Part shown: in pieces, positions 1 through 5,714 of the stretch
Numbering within the stretch: position 1 is the stretch's first letter
How the letters are laid out: each line of letters starts with the position of its first letter
Assembly: GCA_964555565.1 (NCBI GenBank)
Contig: CAZKTF010000179.1
Coordinates: forward strand, 1-7,508
Direction of reading: 5' to 3'
DNA: 7,508 nt
From: CAZKTF01 sp964555565
Lineage (GTDB): Bacteria > Planctomycetota > JAJSAM01 > JAKLKS01
The notes under the pieces: model-generated
What the model saw: only the letters and a program-made list of their open reading frames with translations
Databases searched by the model: none
What the model was told of the DNA's origin: nothing
Position numbers and translations under genes: made by a program

Positions 1-1512
1 GCGCTCCGCGCCCAGGCGGGTCCCGACGGGCGGTTCGCCTTCGAGGGGTGCGACCCCGGGGCCTCCTACCTCGTCGGCGCGCGCGCGCCCGGCCTCGCCC
101 CGGCGCTCGCGGGCGGCGCCCGGGCGGGGGGCGAGGAGGTCCGGCTCGTCCTCCGCGCGGGCTTCCGCCTCCACGGCGCGGTCCGCCAGTCCGACGGGAA
201 CCCCTGCGCGGGGGCCCGCGTCCGCGCCGCGCTCCGCTTCCCCGGCCTCGCCCTCCCGCTCGGGGGGATGGAGGTCCGCGCGGACGAGGAGGGCCGGTAC
301 GCCTTCGACGGGCTCCCCCGGGTCCCGGGCACGCTGCGGGCCGCCTACGCGGACCTGGGCGAGGTCGAGCGCCCCTACGAGGCGCCGCGCGAGGGCCCCG
401 GCCTCGCCGTGGACGTGGTCATCGCCGTCGGGCCGGGGATCTCGGGCCGCGTCCTCCTCGACGACGGGACGCCGCTCGGCGGGTTCCCCGTCTCCGTGGA
501 CGACCCGGAGAAGGGCTCGCGCTTCGCCGAGACCCGCGCCGACGGGACCTTCTCGGTCCGCGGTCTGCGCACCGTCCCGTACCGGGTGGACGCGGGCCCC
601 GACGACCGGCTCGTCTACCTCGGGGCGACGGCGGCCGGCGTCGTGCCCCCCCGCGAGGGCCTCCTCCTCGTGGTCTCCCGCAACCCCGACCCCCCGGGCT
701 TCTTCGCCTTCCGCGTCCGGGACGCCTACGGGACCCCGGTCCGCAGGGTCCGCTTCGCGCTCCTCGAGCACGCGACGGGGGAACGGCGGGCCGGCGGGGA
801 GTGGAACGCCGCGGACGGGGAGCGTTTCGAGTCCGGCCACACGGCGCCGGGGCGCTACCGGCTCCTCCTCTCCTCGGGGAACGGCGTCGCGGAGACCGGC
901 CCCTTCGAGGTGCGTCCGGCGGAGACCGCCGACCTGGGCGCCATCGCCCTCGCCCCGGGGCTCCGCCTGGCCGGCCGCGTGCTCGACGCGGAGGGGAGGC
1001 CGGTCGCCGGGGCGCACGTCCGCGCCGCCGAGGCGGGGAACGCCGTCGAGACCGACGCCGCGGGGGGCTACGAGTTCCGGGGCCTCCCGGGCGGCCGGGG
1101 CACGCTGCTGGCGTTCCTCCCCGGGCACGAGGTGGCCACGCTCGCCTGGGAGGGCCCCGCGGGGGGCCAGGCCGCGCTCCCCGACGCGCGGCTCCGGAAG
1201 GCCGGGGGCCGTGTCCGCGGCGTCGTGCTCGACCCCTCGGGGAAGCCCCGCGCCGGGGCCCGGGTCGTCCTCGACCTCCTGGAGCCCGCCTGCGGCGCGC
1301 CGCCCTGGCGCGCGTCGTGCGACGCCGGGGGGAGGTTCGAGGTCCGCGATCTCCCCGCGGGGCGCTGGCGGCCGTCGGCCCTCGTCCCGGTCCCCCGCCG
1401 CGAGGACCGGCCGGACGACGCGGACGAGGCGGACGGGCTCCTCGGCGAGGAGTTCGACCTCGTGGCGGGGGAGACGCGCGAGCTGCGCCTGGCGCTCCCC
1501 GCGGCGCGCTGA
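1..1512 (+). CDS. Carboxypeptidase regulatory-like repeat protein, 5'-truncated
   Basis: The reading frame is open from base 1 to a TGA at 1510-1512, so 503 C-terminal residues are visible and the start lies upstream. The ATG at 268 is internal and not the start. The visible part is about five and a half tandem beta-sandwich units of the carboxypeptidase regulatory-like (CarboxypepD_reg/SpaA-like) type, at residues 1-53 (partial), 54-146, 147-230, 231-320, 321-402 and 403-503. Units tend to begin with a G-x-V-x-D-x-x-G-x-P-x-x-G-A-x-V pattern (GRVLDAEGRPVAGAHV at 325-340; GVVLDPSGKPRAGARV at 407-422). A G-R/Y-F/Y-x-F/V-x-x-L strand follows (98-105, 355-362, 444-451). No catalytic residues, membrane segment or sorting signal are visible in this part. 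Such proteins are usually exported or surface structural and binding modules in large planctomycete-like genomes; export cannot be checked without the N-terminus. The next gene is convergent. Family confidence is high; specific function is unknown. Confidence 0.85.
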   Translation, partial: ALRAQAGPDGRFAFEGCDPGASYLVGARAPGLAPALAGGARAGGEEVRLVLRAGFRLHGAVRQSDGNPCAGARVRAALRFPGLALPLGGMEVRADEEGRYAFDGLPRVPGTLRAAYADLGEVERPYEAPREGPGLAVDVVIAVGPGISGRVLLDDGTPLGGFPVSVDDPEKGSRFAETRADGTFSVRGLRTVPYRVDAGPDDRLVYLGATAAGVVPPREGLLLVVSRNPDPPGFFAFRVRDAYGTPVRRVRFALLEHATGERRAGGEWNAADGERFESGHTAPGRYRLLLSSGNGVAETGPFEVRPAETADLGAIALAPGLRLAGRVLDAEGRPVAGAHVRAAEAGNAVETDAAGGYEFRGLPGGRGTLLAFLPGHEVATLAWEGPAGGQAALPDARLRKAGGRVRGVVLDPSGKPRAGARVVLDLLEPACGAPPWRASCDAGGRFEVRDLPAGRWRPSALVPVPRREDRPDDADEADGLLGEEFDLVAGETRELRLALPAAR

Positions 1513-1525
1513 GCGGGGAAGAAGG

Positions 1526-1538
1526 CCTCTCCAAGAGG
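1526..1538 (+). terminator. Possible weak terminator hairpin after the repeat-domain gene
   Basis: A 5-bp stem (CCTCT / AGAGG) with a 3-base loop begins 13 bases after the TGA of the upstream gene. It has no following T-run, so it is not a classical intrinsic terminator. The longer dyads that follow at 1549-1664 are alternative transcription stops between these convergent genes. The call rests on position and stem only. Confidence 0.2.
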
Positions 1539-1548
1539 GGCGCACGCG

Positions 1549-1664
1549 GTGAACGGCAGTTCACCACAGAGGCACAGAGGGCACAGAGGAAGGCAACGGA
1601 TCGGGGGGAATGTCTCGCCCTGACTCTCGCCGTTCTCTGTGACCTCCGTGCCTCTGTGGCGAAC
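1549..1664. repeat. CACAGAG-type inverted repeat in convergent gap
   Basis: Two 36-base arms, 1559-1594 and 1629-1664, are reverse complements at 31 of 36 positions, separated by 34 bases. The conserved core is CCACAGAGGCAC, followed by a GAGG/CACAGAG tract. The left arm also overlaps a small perfect dyad, GTGAAC-GGCA-GTTCAC, at 1549-1564. Transcripts from either strand could fold into a long stem. Similar CACAGAGG-rich repeats are, to my knowledge, scattered through many GC-rich environmental genomes and give spurious Thr/Glu/Arg-rich translations. The location between convergent stop codons suits a dispersed extragenic repeat that may also act as a bidirectional terminator; that role is inference. 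Confidence 0.75.
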
Positions 1665-1688
1665 CGTCGTCCCCCTCCCTCCCGGCTT

Positions 1689-1734
1689 GCCGTTCTCCGT
1701 GGATCTCCGTGTCTCCGTGTCTCCGTGGTAGTCC
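1689..1734. repeat. Second copy of the repeat with an 8-base tandem array
   Basis: This stretch repeats, in the same orientation as 1629-1664, the opening GCCGTTCT and the (T)CTCCGTG theme. It holds four copies of the octamer TCTCCGTG, at 1694-1701, 1704-1711, 1712-1719 and 1720-1727. The last three are exactly contiguous and the first is offset by two bases. On the minus strand the unit reads CACGGAGA. No coding potential is credible here. Confidence 0.7.
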
Positions 1735-1758
1735 TCTCCTTCCCCCGCGATGATCCGG

Positions 1759-1820
1759 GCTCCGTGGTCAAGGGTCGCTCCCGCTTCGCGGCCTCTGTGT
1801 CCCCGTGGCTGCCCTTGAAC
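1759..1820. repeat. Degenerate remnant of the same repeat family
   Basis: The segment has a CTCCGTGGTCAAGGG stretch (1760-1774) and a GCCTCTGTGTCCCCGTGG stretch (1791-1808), both resembling the CTCTGTG/CTCCGTG units upstream. A 7-base dyad, TCAAGGG (1768-1774) and CCCTTGA (1812-1818), could form a stem just beyond the stop codon of the rhomboid gene. It looks like a decayed or partial copy; its boundaries are uncertain. Confidence 0.4.
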
Positions 1821-1822
1821 TC

Positions 1823-3004
1823 CTACCTGCCCCCCTCCTCGAGGCGCTGCAGTTCCCGGCGCGCGTAGGCCACGGTCTCGGGATCGGAGTGCTCGGAGGC
1901 CGCCTGGAGGAGCCACTCGCGGGCGGCCGCGCGGTTGCCCGTCCCGCGGGCGTGGAGGAGCCCGATCCGGAACTTCGCCTCCGCGGTGTCGCCGCCCCGC
2001 GGGTGGCTCCCGAGGTAGCGGCGGTAGGCGTCGAGCGCGCGGGCGAGGTCCCCGCGCCGGCAGATCTCGTGGGCGACCTCGATCTCGACCTCGGGAGGGA
2101 GCGTCTCCGCGCGGGGCTCCGCGACCCAGCGCCCGTAGAGGTCCAGGGCGAGGTCCATCCGCCCGTCGAGCACCGCCCCGGTGAGCTGGTCGCGGAGGTG
2201 CGGCAGGGGGACGGATCGGGGGGACTCCCACCCCGGGGAGACGCGGCCGTAGGGCGCCTCCTCCCGGACCCTCTCGTTGAAGCCCGTGTCCCGGTCCCAG
2301 ACCGTGCCGGTCCGCCCGCGGAGGATCGGCTTCAAAACGAGCCCGACGAGGATCCCCGTCGCCGCGCCCCCCAGGTGCGCCGCGTAGGCCACGCCGCCCA
2401 CGAGCTGGCTCCCGAGGAGCGCCGCGTTCATGAAGTCCTGGAGGATCGCGAGCCCGATGAACAGGTAGGCGGGCCACGCGTAGACCCCGATGAAGAAGAA
2501 GATCCATAGGACCCGGATCCGCGCCTTCGGGAAGAAGACCACGTAGGTCCCCATCACGCCGGCGATGGCGCCCGAGGCCCCGACGAGCGGCATCTCGTTC
2601 CACGCCGCGAGGCGCTCGGCGGCCGCGGGCCCCAGCATGGAGCCGAAGGTCCGGCCGAAGAGGAGGAAGGCGGCCGACGCGGCGACCCCCGCGGCCAGGT
2701 AGAAGACCAGGTACCCGAGCCGCCCGAGCTTGTCCTCCACGTTGTCCCCGAAGACGTGGAGGAAGAGCATGTTCCCCGCGAGGTGGAGCCAGTTCGCGTG
2801 GACGAAGATGCAGGAGAGGAAGGAGAGGGGGGAGAGTTGCCCGGGGAGGAGCCCCCACTCCCGCGCGTCGGCCTCCGAGAGCTCGCCGAAGCGGGTGCCG
2901 CCGGACAGGTTCAGCGCGACGAACACCGCGCCGTTCGCCGCGATGAGCGCCCAGTTGACCCAGGGCCGCCGCGAGGTGGGGTTCTCGTCCCCGATCGGGA
3001 TCAC
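1823..3004 (-). CDS. Rhomboid family intramembrane serine protease with C-terminal TPR-like domain
   Basis: The product is an integral membrane serine protease that would cut substrate transmembrane helices within the lipid bilayer. I chose the GTG at 3004 (393 residues). The product then starts with IPIGDENPT, a typical rhomboid N-terminus, and a GGGAG lies 11 bases upstream. The longer ATG form at 3082 would begin inside the inverted-repeat element. About six membrane segments can be seen, near residues 17-34, 64-88, 96-117, 137-157, 164-188 and 199-226. The catalytic Ser is S144 in GASG (142-145) and the catalytic His is H210 in AYAAHLGG. H69, H74 and N78 match the HxxxxHxxxN oxyanion motif of GlpG-type enzymes. 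Residues about 230-260 are a linker. Residues about 270-390 are soluble, helical and TPR-like (two or three repeats, e.g. RGDLARALDAYRRYL), probably for partner binding. The substrate is unknown. The family call is very secure. Confidence 0.93.
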   Translation of the reverse strand: MIPIGDENPTSRRPWVNWALIAANGAVFVALNLSGGTRFGELSEADAREWGLLPGQLSPLSFLSCIFVHANWLHLAGNMLFLHVFGDNVEDKLGRLGYLVFYLAAGVAASAAFLLFGRTFGSMLGPAAAERLAAWNEMPLVGASGAIAGVMGTYVVFFPKARIRVLWIFFFIGVYAWPAYLFIGLAILQDFMNAALLGSQLVGGVAYAAHLGGAATGILVGLVLKPILRGRTGTVWDRDTGFNERVREEAPYGRVSPGWESPRSVPLPHLRDQLTGAVLDGRMDLALDLYGRWVAEPRAETLPPEVEIEVAHEICRRGDLARALDAYRRYLGSHPRGGDTAEAKFRIGLLHARGTGNRAAAREWLLQAASEHSDPETVAYARRELQRLEEGGR

Positions 3005-3015
3005 GGCGCGATCAT

Positions 3016-3020
3016 CTCCC
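3016..3020 (-). promoter_or_regulatory. Shine-Dalgarno-like site deciding the rhomboid GTG start
   Basis: GGGAG on the minus strand lies 11 bases before the GTG at 3004. The spacing is at the long end of the normal range, but the site supports this start over the ATG at 3082, which lies inside the inverted-repeat element. Confidence 0.45.
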
Positions 3021-3030
3021 GGGACCGGCT

Positions 3031-3050
3031 CCGGCGGAAGGGTCCGCCGG
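3031..3050 (-). promoter_or_regulatory. Perfect 8-bp GC hairpin in the rhomboid leader
   Basis: CCGGCGGA (3031-3038) and TCCGCCGG (3043-3050) pair perfectly across a 4-base loop. The hairpin sits 26 bases before the GTG start and ends five bases short of the inverted-repeat element. There is no U-tract, so if it acts on transcription it would be as an attenuator or a Rho-assisted stop. It could equally be a leader structure or a former terminator of the upstream dehydrogenase gene. Confidence 0.4.
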
Positions 3051-3055
3051 CCCTG

Positions 3056-3220
3056 GGCTCTGTCTGAAAACCCCCGCTGCATTCGGCCGGCTGCGACGGG
3101 GCCATGCGGCGTTGAGCCTCCCTCGCAGGGTCTCCTCTCTGACCCAGCTTCGGTCGGCTCGCCTTGCCTGGCCCCGTCTCGCTCGGCCTCGGTGCGACGC
3201 TGGGGTTTTCAGACAGAGCC
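3056..3220. mobile_element. MITE-like element with 19-bp perfect terminal inverted repeats
   Basis: GGCTCTGTCTGAAAACCCC at 3056-3074 is an exact reverse complement of 3202-3220, bounding a 165-base segment. The symmetry continues inward imperfectly: GACGGGGCCA at 3095-3104 pairs with TGGCCCCGTC at 3169-3178, at nearly equal distances from the ends (39 and 42 bases). Further matching pieces (GAGCC, GGGTC) lie deeper, so the whole element can fold into one long hairpin. The interior holds no credible gene and no transposase fragment. The GTCTGAAAAC-type ends resemble insertion-sequence termini, but I cannot name a family. No clear target-site duplication is seen: the left flank ends CCCTG and the right flank begins TACCC. 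The element separates the dehydrogenase stop codon (9 bases away) from the rhomboid leader. Confidence 0.7.
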
Positions 3221-3229
3221 TACCCGGCT

Positions 3230-4369
3230 CTACCGCGCCCGCGCGGCGCGCGGGGCCGCGCCGGACCGGGCCCGGGGCCGGGGCCGCGCGGCCTTACCGG
3301 CGGACGGCCTCCCCTTCGCCCCGGCGCGGACCTCGTCCACCACCAGGTCGCCCAGCTCGTCGGTCCGGTGCTCCCCGGCCGCGAGCGAGCGCACCCGCCC
3401 GGAGGTGAGGAGCCGCCGCACCGCGTCCTCGAGCCCGCGCGCCGCCTCCGCCTCCCCGAGGTGCGCCAGCATCATCCCGCCGGCGCAGATGGCGGCCAGC
3501 GGGTTGGCCGAGTTCTTCCCCTTGTACTTCGGCGCAGAGCCGTGGGTCGGCTCGAACATGGAGACCCGCCCCGGGTGGATGTTGCCGCTGGCGGCGATCC
3601 CCAACCCCCCCACGAGCTGGGCGCCCAGGTCGGTGATGATGTCGCCGAAGAGGTTCGTCGTCACCACCGTGTCGAACCACTCCGGCTTCTTCACGAACCA
3701 CATGCAGCAGGCGTCCACGTAGGCGTGGTCCTGCTCGATCTCCGGGTACTCCTTGCCCACCTCGGCGAACACCCGCGTCCAGATGTCCTGGCAGCGGATG
3801 GCGTTGGCCTTGTCCACCAGCGTGAGGCGCCGCGCCTTGTTCCGCCGGCGGCAGAGGTCGTAGGCGTAGCGGATCACGCGCTCCACGCCGGAGCGGGTGT
3901 AGATCATCTGCTGGGTCGCGACCTCGTTCGGGGTCCCCTTCTTGAGGATCCCCCCGATCCCGGCGTAGGCGTCCTCGGTGTTCTCCCGGACCACGATGAA
4001 GTCCAGGTCGGCCGGCCCCCGGTCCTTCAGGGGGCAGAAGCGCGCGTCGTAGAGGCGGACCGGGCGGAGGTTGACGTAGAGGTCGAGCCCGAAGCGGATC
4101 CCCGAGATGATCGCCCGCTCGAGGAGCCCGGTCTCCACGCGGGGGTCGCCGATGGCCCCGAGGTAGATCGCCCCGTAGTCCTGCATCGAGCGCAGCGCCG
4201 CGTCGGGGAACGTCTCGCCGGTCTTGAGGTAGTGGTCCGCCCCGTAGGGGAGGGACTCCGCCCGGAACCGGAAGCCGTAGACCTCCGAGGCGGCGCGGAG
4301 GACCTTGAGGCCCTCCCGGATCACCTCCGGCCCGATCCCGTCCCCCCCGATCACCGCGATGTCGTGCAT
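3230..4369 (-). CDS. Isocitrate/isopropylmalate dehydrogenase family protein (LeuB-like)
   Basis: The product (379 residues) is a cytosolic metal- and NAD(P)-dependent beta-decarboxylating dehydrogenase. The family includes 3-isopropylmalate, tartrate and (homo)isocitrate dehydrogenases. The N-terminus carries GDGIGPEV (9-16). The substrate region GLLERAIISGIRFGLDLYVN (81-100) and LRPVRLY (101-107) is closest to actinobacterial-type LeuB. Other active-site residues are R128 in VVREN, Y135, K187 in VDKANAI, and metal ligands D219, D243 and D247. The cofactor loop reads HGSAPKYKGKNSANP (276-290). Its K281-Y282 match the NADP-type Lys-Tyr of E. coli isocitrate dehydrogenase, not the Asp-Ile usual in LeuB. 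The catalytic domain ends near residue 350; a 29-residue Arg/Ala/Pro tail follows. The ATG at 4369 has GGGAG (4379-4383) 9 bases upstream and lies 34 bases after the thiolase stop, so the two are probably co-transcribed. No leuCD genes are nearby, so 3-isopropylmalate is not a certain substrate. Confidence 0.9.
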   Translation of the reverse strand: MHDIAVIGGDGIGPEVIREGLKVLRAASEVYGFRFRAESLPYGADHYLKTGETFPDAALRSMQDYGAIYLGAIGDPRVETGLLERAIISGIRFGLDLYVNLRPVRLYDARFCPLKDRGPADLDFIVVRENTEDAYAGIGGILKKGTPNEVATQQMIYTRSGVERVIRYAYDLCRRRNKARRLTLVDKANAIRCQDIWTRVFAEVGKEYPEIEQDHAYVDACCMWFVKKPEWFDTVVTTNLFGDIITDLGAQLVGGLGIAASGNIHPGRVSMFEPTHGSAPKYKGKNSANPLAAICAGGMMLAHLGEAEAARGLEDAVRRLLTSGRVRSLAAGEHRTDELGDLVVDEVRAGAKGRPSAGKAARPRPRARSGAAPRAARAR

Positions 4370-4403
4370 GAGGAGTCGCTCCCGTGAGGTTCCCCGGCCC
4401 CGG

Positions 4404-5615
4404 CTACGCGGCCTTCGGGTTCTCGACCAGGAGCGCGATCCCCTGGCCGCCGCCGATGCAGGCGGAGGCGATCCCGTAGCGCTTGCGGCGCTTGCGGAGC
4501 TCGCGCACCAGGGTGAGGACGAGCCGCGCCCCGGTCGCGCCCAGCGGGTGGCCGAGCGCGATGGCCCCGCCGTTCACGTTCACCTTCTCGCGGTCGAGCC
4601 CCAGCTCCTTCTCCACCGCGAGGTACTGCGCGGCGAAGGCCTCGTTGATCTCGAACAGGTCCACCCGGTCGAGCGCGATCCCGGTCCTCTCGAGGACCCT
4701 CCGGATGGCCGGGACCGGGCCGATCCCCATGATCTCCGGGGGCACGCCCGCGATCCCCCAGCCGCGCACGACGGCCTGGACGTCCCAGCCGGACTTCCGC
4801 GCCTCCTCGGCCGTCGCCAGGACCACCGCCGCGGCGCCGTCCACGATGCCGCTCGCGTTCCCGGCCGTGACCGTCCCGTCCTTGCCGAAGGCGGGGGGGA
4901 GCTTCGCCAGCCCCTCCAGCGTGGTCTCGGGCTTGACGTGGTCGTCCGCCGAGACCGCGACCTCCTCCCGGCCCCGCTTCACCTTCACCGGGACGATCTC
5001 CTCGGCGAAGAGCCCCTCCTTCACGGCGCGGGCCCCCTCGCGGTGGCTGCGCAGCGCATACTCGTCCTGCGCCTGCCTCGGGATGGACAGCTTCCGCGCC
5101 AGGTTCTCGGCGGTCTGCGCCATGTAGAACCCGCAGAAGGGGTCCATCAGCGCCACCATGAGCATGTCCTCGAGCGCAGCCGGCTGCCCGAGGCGGAACC
5201 CCTCCCGCGCCCCGCGGAGAACGTGGGGGGCCTGGCTCATGTTCTCCATGCCGCCCGCCACGGCGACGGTGGCCTCGCCGAGGAGGACCATCTGCGCAGC
5301 GCTCACCGCGGCCTGGATGCCGGAGCCGCAGATCCGGTTGACCGTGAGCGCCGGGACCTCGATCGGGAGTCCGGCCTTCAGCGCGGCGTGGCGCGCGCCG
5401 TAGATCGCGTCCCCCGCGGTCTGCATCGCGTTCCCCATCACGACGTGGTCCACGCGGTTCGCGGGGACCCGGGCGCGCTCCAGGGCCCCCGCGATCGCCC
5501 GGGCGCCGAGGTCGTTGGCCCCCACGTCCTTGAACAGGCCGAACCCCTTCGTGCCCACGTACTCGGCCATCGCGGTGCGGACCCCGCCGACGATGACCAC
5601 GTCCTGCGCGCTCAT
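4404..5615 (-). CDS. Thiolase, acetyl-CoA C-acetyltransferase type
   Basis: The product is a 403-residue cytosolic thiolase, normal in length for this family. Thiolases either split 3-ketoacyl-CoA with CoA (beta-oxidation) or condense two acetyl-CoA to acetoacetyl-CoA. The acyl-accepting cysteine is C96 in NRICGSG (93-99). NEAFAAQ (324-330) supplies N324. GGAIALGHPLGATGAR (349-364) supplies the catalytic H356, and CIGGGQG (386-392) supplies the second cysteine, C386. All catalytic residues are intact. The ATG at 5615 is supported by AGGAG at 5623-5627, 7 bases upstream. The gene lies between the enoyl-CoA hydratase homologue (99 bases upstream) and the LeuB-like gene (34 bases downstream), on the same strand. 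The hydratase next to it favours a degradative acyl-CoA role. The sequence alone does not separate a short-chain biosynthetic thiolase (PhaA/AtoB-like) from a broad 3-ketoacyl-CoA thiolase (FadA-like). Confidence 0.95.
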   Translation of the reverse strand: MSAQDVVIVGGVRTAMAEYVGTKGFGLFKDVGANDLGARAIAGALERARVPANRVDHVVMGNAMQTAGDAIYGARHAALKAGLPIEVPALTVNRICGSGIQAAVSAAQMVLLGEATVAVAGGMENMSQAPHVLRGAREGFRLGQPAALEDMLMVALMDPFCGFYMAQTAENLARKLSIPRQAQDEYALRSHREGARAVKEGLFAEEIVPVKVKRGREEVAVSADDHVKPETTLEGLAKLPPAFGKDGTVTAGNASGIVDGAAAVVLATAEEARKSGWDVQAVVRGWGIAGVPPEIMGIGPVPAIRRVLERTGIALDRVDLFEINEAFAAQYLAVEKELGLDREKVNVNGGAIALGHPLGATGARLVLTLVRELRKRRKRYGIASACIGGGQGIALLVENPKAA

Positions 5616-5622
5616 GGGGGGT

Positions 5623-5627
5623 CTCCT
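5623..5627 (-). promoter_or_regulatory. Shine-Dalgarno site of the thiolase gene
   Basis: AGGAG on the minus strand with a 7-base spacer (a C-run) to the ATG at 5615. It fixes the thiolase start. Confidence 0.7.
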
Positions 5628-5646
5628 GTCGTGCGGCCGCCAGCCG

Positions 5647-5674
5647 AGTCTAGGGGACGTCCGCGGGGTTGCAA
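5647..5674 (-). promoter_or_regulatory. Candidate promoter before the thiolase gene
   Basis: On the minus strand, TTGCAA (5674-5669) and TAGACT (5652-5647) are separated by 16 bases. Each matches the sigma-70 consensus at four of six positions. Transcription would start near 5640, giving a leader of about 25 bases that contains the AGGAG site. The hexamers fall in one of the few relatively AT-rich patches in a 99-base gap, while the neighbouring minus-strand genes are spaced by only 33-34 bases. The match is modest and the organism's promoter consensus is unknown. Confidence 0.3.
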
Positions 5675-5714
5675 GTATCCACCCTCATCGACCGGGCTCC
5701 AGGTCGCGGACCTC

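Noticed and set aside
268..1512. ATG at 268 as the start of the repeat-domain gene
   Set aside because: The same frame is open back to base 1 and encodes another domain's characteristic motifs, so this methionine is internal.
1689..1734. CRISPR-like array in the octamer repeats
   Set aside because: The units are 8 bases and contiguous, with no spacers of regular length and no cas genes in the window.
48..1868. A 606-codon plus-strand frame overlapping the repeat-domain gene
   Set aside because: It is almost entirely Arg, Gly, Pro and Ala, overlaps the well-patterned frame-1 domain protein, and runs through the intergenic CACAGAG repeats. It is a high-GC shadow.
1068..2858. A 596-codon minus-strand frame spanning both convergent genes
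   Set aside because: It crosses the repeat cluster (giving the typical spurious GDTETRRSTENG-like translation) and is out of frame with the rhomboid gene, whose catalytic motifs are intact.
3056..3220. Remnant transposase inside the inverted-repeat element
   Set aside because: At 165 bases, no frame shows a recognisable transposase motif; the interior is better explained by its own dyad symmetry.
3230..4369. Calling the dehydrogenase icd (isocitrate dehydrogenase)
   Set aside because: Only the cofactor loop is ICDH-like. The substrate region and length fit the LeuB/tartrate-dehydrogenase side of the family, so a specific symbol is not justified.
3164..4387. A 407-codon plus-strand frame opposite the dehydrogenase
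   Set aside because: It is antisense to a complete enzyme with all its motifs; the composition is Val/Asp/His/Pro-rich shadow with no recognisable domain.
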